Source: Pseudofabraea citricarpa
Taxonomy: Eukaryota; Ascomycota; Leotiomycetes; Helotiales; Dermateaceae
NCBI GenBank assembly: GCA_029641185.1
Contig: JAPWGK010000030.1
Coordinates: forward strand, 372,001-436,000
Length of the DNA stretch: 64,000 nucleotides
Reading direction: 5' to 3'
A program made the position numbers and the translations under genes. Below the pieces are notes generated by a model. The model was not told where the DNA came from. It saw nothing but the letters and a program-made list of their open reading frames with translations, and did not search any database. Numbering within the stretch: the stretch's first letter is position 1; each line of letters opens with the position of its first letter. Positions 22,001-32,583 of this stretch are shown in pieces.

Positions 22001-22390
22001 CAATGCCACCAAATCCATACAATGCAACGCGATTATGTTTCCCAGCAAGAGTCAACATACTCGTTATCCGGGATACGTATTTCTCCCTACCGACAAAAGA
22101 TTGTGAAGTATGATGCTTGACCATGAAAGGTACGCGGTTGTGGACCTTATTTTCTTGCCCTTGCAGCAAAGTTGTCAGAACCTGGAATCTGCTTGCTGCC
22201 AACTTTTGGTTCTCGACTTACCTGTGCCAGTTGTTGGCCACTGGGCACTAGGTCCATGAAAATAGTTGAATGTTCCTCCGCTGTACGTGTTGCCAGCTTG
22301 CACCCTAGCATTGCCTCCAACAGTGAAGTTTTCGAACGTTTGCGCGAACGCATTATCAGCCGACGTCGTAGGATCTTCTCTGCCTGACAT
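19020..22390 (-). CDS. NB-ARC/TPR receptor-like protein (fungal NLR-like)
   Basis: Three exons (22222-22390, 22000-22159, 19020-21930) give 1079 residues. After a Gly/Asn-rich leader (residues 1-55) comes an NB-ARC ATPase: P-loop Gly-Phe-Gly-Gly-Ile-Gly-Lys-Thr at 105-112, spanning the second intron, then Walker B (Leu-Leu-Ile-Ile-Asp-Asn), the Leu-Leu-Thr-Thr-Arg sensor and a Val-Pro-Leu-Ala-Leu GLPL-like motif. From about residue 440 to 1020 there are repeated TPR-type helices, followed by a Lys-rich tail. There is no recognised effector domain. The short leader contains Val-Gln-Ala-Gly (30-33) within a Gly/Asn-rich setting, reminiscent of amyloid signalling motifs of fungal NLRs. The start at 22390 is chosen; an in-frame Met lies 17 codons upstream. 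Confidence 0.9.
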
Positions 22391-25095
22391 GATTAATGGC
22401 AGACGAGTGCTGACTGCTCTTGCTCTTGAACTCATCCTCACTCGGCTGGGATTCTGACAGAATTTGATGGGAGTTTGATGTCGGAACGATGGCCTTGGTT
22501 CGATAGCCCGATACTAAGATTCTATCGAAGGGTGTTGTGGTCAAGGTTGATTGAAGCGCTTATGATGCTGGCTATTTGCCCAATAATATTTTAAGATTAG
22601 CCGACCTGAGTCTTGTCGACATGAACTGCAGCCTCACTTTCGTAAGCCAATTAAACCAATTCTCAGCCTTGCAAAACACCCAGAACAAGTTCTTTAACAA
22701 CATCAGTAGTCGTGCAGCTTGTGTATGCTGGTATATTCAATTTTTTGCTGTGTCTGTCTACCAAGTACATCAAAACCCAAACTTAGTCCTCGCTTATACA
22801 CTTTTTCACGAAAGTATTATAACCAAGCTCGCAAGGCAAGATTGAAACACACTTTCTTGAACAGCGGCGAAATAATTACTTGAGAAGCTTCACGCTTTTT
22901 CTCTAATTGCAGATTATATATGTATAATTAATTGATATCACTTCCAGGGGACGTTTATTCGGCATTAAACACCGTCTAACTGGTACTAAAACTAGGGAGT
23001 TTACCTAATCGAACTCACGATATTGCTATCCACTTTTTATATATCTATAATTCTCCCCCAGATTTTCACCGGTTTATATCTATACTACGTATTCCAAAAA
23101 TAATATAACATATGACTGAAGAGGGAACTCTTACCGTCCCCTGAACTACGGACTAACCCCAACTCCTTCCTATCTGTCCTAGCATAGGCTTTTGTCTCAA
23201 AGTATGTGAAATTAATACCTAGTTTTCAATGCCAGCTTGATGGTATACAATGCTGAATAAGCGTTCCAGACTTATAGGTTACAGAATGAGATAAGCGAGC
23301 CTGACAGTTTACTTATTTACTTTTCCTATCCTCTTTGTAGAATCTGATAGCAAAAGCAATGCGTGGATACATCCGCACTACCTTGCAGTGCGTGGTGATC
23401 GAGGGTGATTACCTGTAGCTCTATGTACAGAATAGTGGATTCACTTATTCATACGCGGTGAGCTTGGAAGGTAATATAGTTATTGTGTATAGAGGGAGGA
23501 TCCGTAAGGATCTGGTCACCTTATGAATTACTATAAAATGTTTTAAGAATTTGGATTTGCACCTTATTTCTCCAGTGTGAAGTCATTCACCTATCATATT
23601 TTAACTTATAATCAACTTCACTTCAAGATTATTATATCGTTATGCCTCAAATATCAAAGTGCTGAGTGCCTCGTATCGCATAGGTAACCAAACAAATGAC
23701 AGAAGCGAGAAGAAGAAAAAACGAAGAAAAAAAAAGAAATGCATTCTAGAATGTGACAAAGCCGCGAATAAACCCGAAGTTCAATTACATGCATGGGCCC
23801 AAGTCTCAAGAGACATAGTGTTCTTATGTCATAGGTGATATGTGTAGGAAAACTTTTATATTTCGAAAAAAAGATATATATTCATCGGTTCGACAGTTAG
23901 AAAGTTCTTCCCTTCTCGAGCTCCACTTAGTCGCTTGACTTATTCTAGCGTACCGAGGCGCCCCCTGATCGCCATTCTATGACAGATCCAGGGTAACATT
24001 CTTACACCAGTACTGTGAGAATTATCATAAAAGGTAAACTACTCACACAGGATGAAGTGAAGAAGATTTAGGGACATCTAAAGTTACATTGCCACGTGAT
24101 TCCAAATGATCTGAGATATCACGTGCATATATCCACTTCATCACTTACTCACTCACAAACAACTACCTGGACAGCCAATTGACCATAGTAGTATCAATCA
24201 GGAATTAATTGCCTATTATGTTGTAGCAAATCTCGGCACTTCTTTCTCAGGAGCCTCATTTTAGAGTCCTTGTCCTGCTGCTAGTACTGTACAAAGAATC
24301 ACGCAACTCTTAGATAGCGTGATGTGATGATGATTGGCTAAAGCCGATTGCGTGTTTTAGGGGGATCGCCGGCTCTGGTAACAATCAGCAGAGCAACAGA
24401 CTTCCATCTATGTCATTTGACCCCTCACGCCATGCAACCCATCATGCATTCCGGGAGCGGCAACAGCACAACCGTGAGACCAGTGGCCAGAGCGTGTGCA
24501 GCACTCCTGAATAGGCAAACGAGGAGGGCTCAATCTGCCGACCGAATTCCCCTTCTAAGCTACACTTTCTCTTGCTCGCTTTCCCCATGGTCAATTACGA
24601 CTTCTGGCTCGGGCGAAGACAAAGAATTGATCTGCTCGCCATGTCGTCAGCGGTGGGGGGGATAGTGGGGCAGGTTTCCCCAGGTTTCCCCAGGAATTCA
24701 GGGTAGCGCTTGTGCTGGTGGCTTAGGAGAGGCTCGCTTGCGATTGCTCTATGTCCTTCTCAGTGCTCAGCTAGCCCGATGGGGAGCTCACGCGACTTGC
24801 ATCAGACAATCAATCAGCTTGCAGCATGGCCTGACCCCGCCCGCCCTGAAACCTACCTACCTCAGCTCAGCTATCTTATCCATTGACCTGCCCGTTTCCC
24901 CTCTCGCCCTTCTCTTCCTCCCTTCTCATCATCAACTGATTCCTCAACACCTGCATCGTACCTGGACTCCCACTCCAAGAACTCACTCCCAAGCTTCAAA
25001 AGCTCAACCAATCTCACGGTCTTGCGATACACATCGTGAGATACAACAGCCTTACTTGACTTCCACAAGTAAGAACCCAACTACCAGTTCCAATC
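22391..25095. other. Gene-poor, mostly AT-rich region
   Basis: 2.7 kb without a supported gene. From about 22860 to 24060 it is AT-rich with scattered stop codons in all frames and may be an old, decayed insertion. No terminal repeats were found by eye. From 24340 the composition rises in GC. A small direct repeat of CAGGTTTCCC occurs near 24671-24690. The 165-codon frame at 24738-25235 overlaps the start of the next gene in another frame and is judged spurious. Confidence 0.5.
24093..24125. promoter_or_regulatory. Inverted pair of CACGTG boxes
   Basis: CACGTGAT (24093-24100) and ATCACGTG (24118-24125) form an inverted pair. Each matches the Cbf1-type bHLH site RTCACRTG. They lie about 1 kb upstream of the DUF6699-like gene and 1.7 kb upstream of the NLR-like gene. 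The target gene is unknown. Confidence 0.3.
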
Positions 25096-25923
25096 ATGTC
25101 AGCCGATATGGATATCCAAACACCACTCACCAAGGTCGACTCTGCCGTCCAAGGAATCTCATCATCAAGCCCTCCCAAAGACACCACAAAGCGGAGAGCA
25201 AGTTCGAGTGTACCAGGCGTGTACAACATCAATGATTTAGGTAGGTGCCCATCTACAGCCATCTCGCCCGGACTTGCCGGATCCATCTCATCATTGTCAA
25301 TTGAAGCATCAGCCTGACATCATCACAGAAAAGGAAGGAACAGAGCTGCTGATTGCAAAGGAGACGCAGAAATTAAACTGGTATGTTCTTTCATTTCGCC
25401 CTGCAAACGAGTTTACCCCCTTACCCCGCTCGGCTGTTGGGCTCGATTCGGGAGTTCTGGCTGATGGATGGTACCACGATAGGAAGATCAACAAGTCTCC
25501 GATGACAATAGAAGACAAAGAATATCTGAAGAAGATGCTCACAACACCGCCGGTAAAGAAGATCGACTTACATTTCCCGCTGGGTCTCGAGGTAACGGCG
25601 CGGAACCTGAAAGGTGTAACAATCAAAGATGCTTGCGATGCAATCTACAAGCAGTATCGGAAGAAGGTAAGCACCCATCTCTTCATTTCTAATGGCCCCG
25701 ATGTCCCATAGTCCAGTGGTGTTGGTTGGGACTCTTTTTAAAAATCACAACTAACGCACGCTCTCTATAGGCGGATGATGAACTTGAGAACCCAGTCTTA
25801 GCAGGCTTCGAATGGGACAAAGAAGAATCATGGACCAGACTCATTGTCCACTGCAAGAAGGAAGGTGCACCACAGCCCAAGAAGAAGAGTAAGAAGGCCG
25901 GTCAAGAAGGAGATGACCTGTAA
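25096..25923 (+). CDS. Conserved fungal protein, DUF6699-like
   Basis: Four exons (25096-25240, 25329-25380, 25483-25666, 25771-25923) give 177 residues. After a Ser/Pro-rich N-terminus, a compact region (about residues 90-165) shows paired hydrophobic strands, a Gly-Val-Thr-Ile-Lys-Asp helix start, and the closing pattern Leu-Ala-Gly-Phe-Glu-Trp-Asp-Lys-Glu-Glu-Ser-Trp-Thr-Arg-Leu. This is the look of the DUF6699 family found in ascomycetes and basidiomycetes, whose function is unknown. A Lys-rich tail ends the protein. Exon 2 is only 52 bases. It was placed by frame continuity, with a Trp codon split across the next junction. The family name is from memory of the pattern. The gene model is more certain than the name. 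Confidence 0.75.
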
Positions 25924-26615
25924 GCTTCGTCTATTCATTAACATGCTCCACGATGTCCTTCTCTGCATGGCAGACTCGACTAGAGCTTGAATACGACACT
26001 GTGCAATATGGCTGGCTGGTATCGGCGATAGGTGTTTCCCAGGTCGGCGAACCTGCGGATCAATGTGATAACACGGGATGACATTTTTCATGCGGTGATT
26101 TGGCTTTCAACTAAGCTGGTGCGATCGTATAGCTAGCTTTGATGTAGCTGCGTTGCTGATATATGAGAAATTCTTCTCTCCTCTCCTCTCTTCTCTGCTT
26201 GTGTATGCTCTGCGATATGCATCTCGGGATCTTGATGCCTTGATCTAGCCTCCGCAACAGAACCACACCCGAACAACACCCGGTAGAACGATAATGTAGA
26301 ACTTCCTTCATCTCGTACGATGGACACATTCGCAACTTCGCAAATTCGCAGATGTAAAGCAGGAGAAGAAGGAAATCCCCGAAGCCATGTGTGCGAGGAA
26401 ACACGCTAACGCCCAGACCCCAACCTCAAAGCAGCAAGTCCTTGCGTGCCCACTCTTGCTATCTCAGCTGTCAGGCTGTCAGCTCTCGAGATAAACAACT
26501 GCAGCCCCACCAAGATGTAGACGGTCGTAAGGTGGTTGCACGGCATTGCCGTGGTCAAAACCGACTACCAAAGCAGTCTCCAGAAGTTCATCCTTCCTTC
26601 TCATCATCAGAAACC
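25924..26615. other. Intergenic, no gene seen
   Basis: 3' region of the preceding gene and promoter of the FAD oxidoreductase. Minus-strand ORFs here overlap each other and lack domain content. Confidence 0.5.
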
Positions 26616-28125
26616 ATGGAGAAACGAGCCGCGGTACCTGTCACGCTTCCCAGAGCCAATCCTACCATTAGCTACTGGCAAGATCCCCCAGATGCCGAAC
26701 TCGCAGACTACTTGAGTACAGAGAAAGTGTCTGAGACGGCGGAGACAGTGGTCATCGGAAGTGGGATAAGCGGTGCCTGTATTGCTTGGGGTCTCCTGGA
26801 GAAAGGTGCGAAGAATGTGGTGATGCTGGAAGCTCGACAAGCTTGCTCAGGTGCTACTGGCAGAAATGGTGTGTATACCTTTACGATTCCCATATTCTGG
26901 AATTGCTTCATGGAATTGCTTCAAGTTCGATGACAGACCTAAGCTAATTATGGGATGATTAGGTGGGCACACGAAAGCAGCCTCGTACAAATCCTTCCTC
27001 AACAGTGCCGCAACTCTTGGACTTCCTGAAGCTATCAAGATTGCTCGTCTCGAGTACCAGAATATCAAAGATGTGCACGCCTTCTCTCGAGCTCATAATA
27101 TTGATTGCGATCTCTATAGTGGCGATACGGTGGATATTATCTATGACGAAGCGCAATGGAAGTCGGCGAAGGTTGCGGTAGAAACGATGCGCAATGCGAT
27201 GCCGGAGGACATTGATGGAGCTGCACGGTACGAATTCTGGAATTCAGAAGAGACGATTGAGAAATTCCACGTCAAGGGAGACAAGCCCGTGGGGAGTGTG
27301 AGCTATTTTGCGGGGAGTTTGAGTGCATACAAGTTCGTGATTGGTGTGCTGAAAATGTGCGTCAAGAAGGGCTTGGGATTGTATACAAACACGCCTGCGC
27401 TCAGCATAAAGAAGGGCGCAGATGGACTCTGGCTGGTAGAGAGCCCGAAGGGGACTGTCAAGGCTAAGAGAGTGGTCCTGGCAACCAATGGTTATACGGC
27501 TTTCTTGGAGAAGAGATTCCAAGGTGTTATTGTGCCATTGAGGGGACAAATCACAGCACATCGACCTGGTTCCAAGCAGCCAAAAACTGGTCTTGGCGTT
27601 ACCTACAGCTTTATCTATGCCGATGGCTACGAGTACATGGTTCCACGACCAAAGGGAAGCAAGTTCGAGGGCGATATCGTGATCGGAGGCGGTCTTGCCA
27701 AATCACCTGAAGCGGGATTATCAGAATTCGGCAACACGGACGACACAGCAAAGAACCCCATCATATCTGAATACCTGACCGAGACCACCGCTCGGTTTTT
27801 CGGCAAGGAGGGATGGGGAGATGATCATCCTGATGGCAGGATCCGCAAAGAGTGGACAGGCGTCATGGGTTATAGCAGTGATGGCTTCCCTTTTGTAGGC
27901 GAGGTCCCGGGTGAGAAGGGCCTCTGGATGAGTGCTAGCTTCCAGGGTCATGGTATGGTGCTTTGTTATCGAAGTGCCCTCGCTCTTGTCAAGATGATGA
28001 GTGCCGAGGATGTCCACAATTGGTTCCCGGATGCGTTTAGAATTAGAGAGGATAGATTGGGTGTCCAGTTTAAAGGGAGACTGCACACCGTCCCGGCGGA
28101 TGTGAACCTGAAAGCGAAGCTTTGA
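26616..28125 (+). CDS. FAD-dependent oxidoreductase, DAO family
   Basis: Two exons (26616-26868, 26963-28125) give 471 residues. The N-terminal FAD-binding motif Gly-Ser-Gly-Ile-Ser-Gly is at 48-53. A Gly-Ala-Thr-Gly-Arg-Asn-Gly-Gly-His segment crosses the intron, as in the glycine oxidase/sarcosine oxidase-like group. Near the C-terminus, Gly-Phe-Pro-Phe-Val-Gly-Glu and Gln-Gly-His-Gly-Met are the usual FAD-contact ends. Related enzymes oxidise amines or amino acids, such as gamma-glutamylputrescine. The substrate is not visible in the sequence. No signal peptide is seen. The donor GTGTGT lies after the first base of a Gly codon, and both exons agree in frame. Confidence 0.92.
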
Positions 28126-28902
28126 TACCCTTAGGTGTGTACGTACTCCGTATTGACACAAATCTTCGACTCGCATCAATATATTTCCTGTTACGTGGAT
28201 CTTGAATGATGGCGTTGTGCAGAAGGTTGTGTGCCATGGTGTGTACATGGTGTGTACAAAGTGGCTGAAATGGCTATTTGCCTATTGATTGATAGTATTG
28301 CATGTGAATTAACTGGGAACGGGGGGTGGATATCGCGTTATTAGTGATGGTCCATTGTTTTGCTGTCAATCATGGAGCTGTTGTTGGAAATAATGCTGTC
28401 GGTCGCATTACTGCTGCCGATGGAGTTGTCTGTCGGTTTACTGCCATAGATGCAGATATAATCTTGTACTGCACGCCGGGAAAAAGATCTGCCGAATGCC
28501 CCTATGGTCTCGGCCATCAATAAAAACCTGCCTTGTGCACCCAGAATGGACTCCTCCTCCCATCATGTGTATGCAGTGGCTAGATGCACATCTGATAGCA
28601 TCTGGCTTAGCTGGATCCAACACCACAACTCCCGCACCCATAGGCACTTCATGTTTGCACCTGCACATACAGGGGAAACAATTGCCGGAGGATCCAGAGG
28701 TATTTATATGGGGATCCTTCGGACTTTACACAAATCCACCATGAGATGTATTTGTCAAGATATCAAAATGCCGGAGTTGAGTCGAGTTCCCCAGACTCGC
28801 TCACGTGCAGGACAAGGATGGGCGGCGCACTAAAACCCCCGCCTTCTGCGCGGTGCAAATACGGCAAAGAGGATTCGTCGACGAGAAGAAAAGGGTAGAA
28901 AG
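28126..28902. other. Intergenic, no gene seen
   Basis: 3' region of the oxidoreductase gene and promoter of the second Zn2Cys6 regulator. Short ORFs on both strands without domain content. Confidence 0.5.
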
Positions 28903-28950
28903 ATGAGCGGTCTCCCTCTCCCATCAACACCCTCGCGATCCCCAGCGTGA
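28903..28950 (+). promoter_or_regulatory. Upstream ORF (15 codons) before the Zn2Cys6 start
   Basis: An ATG at 28903 opens a 15-codon frame that stops with TGA at 28948-28950. The main ATG follows two bases later at 28953. If this ATG is in the mature leader, it would be met first by scanning ribosomes and could limit translation of the regulator. Confidence 0.4.
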
Positions 28951-28952
28951 CT

Positions 28953-31900
28953 ATGAACATTCTCGAGACGCAAGTTACCGATCTCGAGTACCTGGCCGAA
29001 TCACCCATCGCCCTGTCATCCACGAGCCCGCTCGCTATGAGTGGTCAGCACCAGCAGCAGTCTGCACTCAGCACAACGGAACGCCCCGCGGACACAGGGA
29101 GCGCGGGCGGAAAGAAGAGGAAAGTGGATGAGGATGGGTCGATGTCCATGTCCATGTCAGTGAGCGCCAACGACAACGGAAACCCAACATCGACCCAGAC
29201 CAGGGCGAAGAGGAACCGCTATATCTCGATTGCTTGGTATGCTCTGCTTGCTCCGCTCGCTCGTCGTACAGTAATCCTCCTGCGCGGGAATTACCCATGG
29301 CGACTCTGTCCCGTTCTCACACAGTTGTCTCACTAATCCTCTCCGCAGCAATGAGTGCAAGCGCCGGAAGATCAAGTGCAATGGGAACTCAGTTGGTGCC
29401 CTCTTCTCATGCCGCGTCTTCGTAATGCTCATCTTTATAGCCCTGCCAACGATGTGGAAACCTCAATCTCGAATGCCAATATGCCCCGAATTGCTGCTCC
29501 AACGGTTTCAAGGAGTCGGACGAGTTTAAGCAGCTGAACGCCCAGGTCTCGTCCTTGCAAGACCAAGTTGATAATCTGTATGCGAGTCTGAATGCCTTGC
29601 GAGCCGGCGAGGGCTTTCAGCCGCAATCCGAGAGGTCGTTGTCGGTATCACAAACATCATTACAGCCAGACCCACCAGCCCCGAGATACCGACCGACTCA
29701 GAAATACCCACCGTTCCGTGGACCTACAAGTTCGTCATTTAGTTTAGATGTAGCCAAGAACACTCTGCAGAAAATGGGTTATCCCCATCTTGTTGAAGGA
29801 GATGAAGGCCTCTCAACCGAGGATGCTGCCTCACCACCCATGAGAAATCTACCCCCGCCAATGGACCCAAACCATGGTAACCCAACTCGAGATCCCATAA
29901 TGTCCCTAAGTAAGGAGGAGATGATACGTCTGTGCCGAGTATATGAAGAAGAGATGGGACTTATGTACCCCGTAGTCAACATCGAGCAGTTGATTATACA
30001 TGGATCAAATCTTTATGAGTTCATTGAAGCTGCATTGAGGACGGGCCTCGTCAAGGCCAATGGACTGGGAGCTGGAATCAGAGATGAGCAAAGTTGTATT
30101 CTGAAAACTGTACTAGCATGTGCTGCTGTTACGGAGGGGAGCGGGCATAGCGAGATTGGTAGTCGCCTGTTCGAAAGTGTTAGAGAGGCTGCCGATCGTA
30201 TTTTGCATAGTGAAAGGATTGAGGTTAAAAGTCTTCCTTTCTTGGTGCTTGTGGTAAGAAATTTTTTTCATTATTTGAATAATTCGGCTTGCAAGCAAAG
30301 AGACAGACAAAAAAAGACAAAAAAATATTGGGGGCAAAAGAATAGATTTGACCATACGCAGCCTTCCTTAGAGGCCGCTTATGGACAGATCATTGGCCCC
30401 GGCAGGCATCGAACCTGCGTCTCAATATTATCAAACATTGTGTGCTAACCAACTGTACCACGGGACCGTTTGTTTTTCTTATTTGCTTCACTTTACCTTA
30501 TTCTTTGCTATATACTTCTGTCGGATTCTGTACAAAGCTTAGACGTCGGACATACGTACAAGTTGGGCGTGTTTGCTTTCAATGCAATTGAATCCGGTAC
30601 TCGGGGTTCTTCATAACTATGGAATGCATGGAGGGCTTGTTCATAGTAGTATCTAAGCACTCTGGGACACTTTGAGATTGTTTCACATGTCTGTTTTGTC
30701 ATTTTGCTAACTCTATAAATTAGTCTATGTATCATTTCCACTGCGACGAAGAGGCACTAGCATGGCGTATAATTGGTCAAGTTGCACGAATGTGTATTGA
30801 GCTCGGCTTACATCGGCGAGATACTCTATTTAAGAATATCACTGATGACGAAGAAAGATCAAATGCCATCAAATTATTCTGGTCAGTATATGTCCTCGAT
30901 AGAAGGTGGAGTTTTGGCACCGGGATGCCATTTGCCTTACAGGATGCAGACATCGATCCAAGTTTACCAGAACCTGTAAGTCATACTTTCTTGGCCAAGT
31001 TTGATGATACTGACCAAATTAAGGAGGTCAACATTCCGTACCTAAATGTAATGATTACCTATTCTAGGATTGGTTCCAAAGTCTGGAAGTCTATCTGCTC
31101 GTTCTCACCTGCAATGTCTCCCTCTCTCAATGTCGAAGAAATTGGTTATCTGGATTACCAGATCCTCCAATGGCAAAAGTCAATACCGCCAGAACTTCTG
31201 TTACCAACATCATCACAACCTCAAACATCTTCTCGAGCAATGCACCGTCTACAAATCCTTCTTTATCTAAGAAATAACCAGATGCGGATTCTCATCTACC
31301 GACCTGTCCTCCATTCCGCCTCTTCCATCCAGGAACACCTTAATTACGCAAATACCGTAGTTGAGCTAGCCAAAGACACCATCCGAGCTCTCACCCATCT
31401 AAATCAGACCTCAGACATATATCGCGTGCAGCAAGTCTGCTTCAACTATTTCTTGATCTCCGCACTGGCCGTAATCTTTCTAGCAAGCTGCCACGCTCCC
31501 GTACACTTCAGCAGCCTCTGCCGCGACGAGTTCTACATGGCGCTCGATCTCGTGAAAGGCTTCAGCAACAAGTCATGGGTCAGCAAGCGGCTATGGCGAA
31601 CGATCAAAGGACTCAAAGAAGTCGGGCCCAAACTCGGACTCGCCCCGGACGTGAACCCGAACGGAAACGGGAGCAACCACAACAACCAAAACCATCACGA
31701 ACACCGGGGCAGTAACTCGGTAGGAGAGGATGCGCATTCAACGGCCGCCCTCGCCATGGCTGGTCTTGCCGGCCACGAGATCTCTAGTCTTTACGGCCAG
31801 AGCCAGCAACAACAACAGTCACAGCAACAACCACAGTCGCAGCCGCAGCCGCACGACATCCCACCGCGCAACGGAAATAGTGGCAGCCCCGTCGATGGCT

Positions 31901-32070
31901 TCCAGATGAGCCACGAGATGACCAACCTCTTCGAGATGGCCCTCCAGGGCGTCAATGGCAGTGCCACGACGGGCTATATCGGCATGGATGGGAACCGCGA
32001 CGACGGGCTCGGCTCGAATGCGTTTGGCGGCGAGGAGGAGCTGTATCGCCATATGCGGGATCTGTTCTAG
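28953..32070 (+). CDS. Zn2Cys6 transcription factor with fungal_trans domain
   Basis: Four exons (28953-29236, 29349-29391, 29441-30253, 30724-32070) give 828 residues. The zinc cluster has perfect C-x2-C-x6-C-x5-C-x2-C-x6-C spacing, with cysteines at 95, 98, 105, 111, 114 and 121, and is assembled from three exons, one of only 43 bases. A basic Lys-Lys-Arg-Lys stretch precedes it (nuclear localisation), and a Leu-containing coiled coil follows (about 130-155). The middle homology (fungal_trans) region includes the His-Cys-Asp-Glu-Glu-Ala-Leu-Ala-Trp-Arg and Gly-Leu-His-Arg helices, and a Gln-rich tract (around residues 730-745) lies near the C-terminus. The third intron is unusually long (470 bases) and contains an antisense tRNA-like element. 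Protein continuity across it fits homologues as I know them. Confidence 0.9.
30394..30467 (-). tRNA. tRNA-like element, possibly a pseudo-tRNA or SINE head, inside an intron
   Basis: Read on the minus strand, a 74-base segment has a 7-bp acceptor stem (GGTCCCG with CGGGGCC, one G-T pair), an A-box (TGGTACAGTTGG), a B-box (GGTTCGATGCC) and a perfect 5-bp T-stem. The D-stem has one A-C mismatch. The best anticodon stem leaves an 8-base loop, so I cannot assign an anticodon safely, and a normal functional tRNA is doubtful. Runs of seven Ts on the minus strand lie about 70-85 bases downstream (30309-30315 and 30319-30325). It sits antisense in intron 3 of the Zn2Cys6 gene. It may be an aged tRNA insertion or the head of a tRNA-derived SINE. 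Confidence 0.5.
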
Positions 32071-32583
32071 GCTTCAAGTCGCTGTTGACGGTTGGTGCCT
32101 TGGTGGGTTGGGCTTTGAATCTTTTGCTTTTCTGGCGCGCTGTTCTAAATGGTCTTCGTGCATGGATGCTGGTGCATGGTGTTTGTTGTCGATGTTGATT
32201 TTCATGTCAATGTAGCGGGGAGTTGGTTCTGGGTGCTAGTGTTGGTTTGTTGGTGTTGGTGGAAAGATTGAATCGTTGCGGTTGCCTAGGTGTGTGCTGT
32301 GCTGTGCTGTGCTGTCACGATATCTATGATGTATTGCAGTAGCTTTGAATACTAGTGAAGTGTGTCTTTGTTGCTGTGAAGTTCTTTCCTTTTGGGATGA
32401 TAGATACACAGGTAGGAAGTAGAAACACCATTCAGAGCCAACAAAGCATTACTTATTTCTGCACCACTGCACTGGACTGACTATACGGTTTAAAGCGACA
32501 TTTTTTATTCTAAAAGGGTTGAATTCATTCACTCATTTCTTGAATCTACATGGGTATGCTTCTCATTTCTTTTTTATCATCCA
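32071..32583. other. Intergenic between convergent genes
   Basis: 3' regions of the Zn2Cys6 regulator and fumarylacetoacetase. A GTGCT pentanucleotide repeat of about four copies lies near 32294-32315. No gene is seen. Confidence 0.55.

Noticed and set aside
22860..24060. LTR or MITE in the AT-rich stretch
   Set aside because: I looked for terminal repeats and target-site duplications and found none convincing by eye. Only composition suggests an old insertion.
24738..25235. 165-codon plus-strand ORF
   Set aside because: It overlaps the first exon of the DUF6699-like gene in another frame. Its composition is Ser/Thr/Pro/His-rich without domain character.
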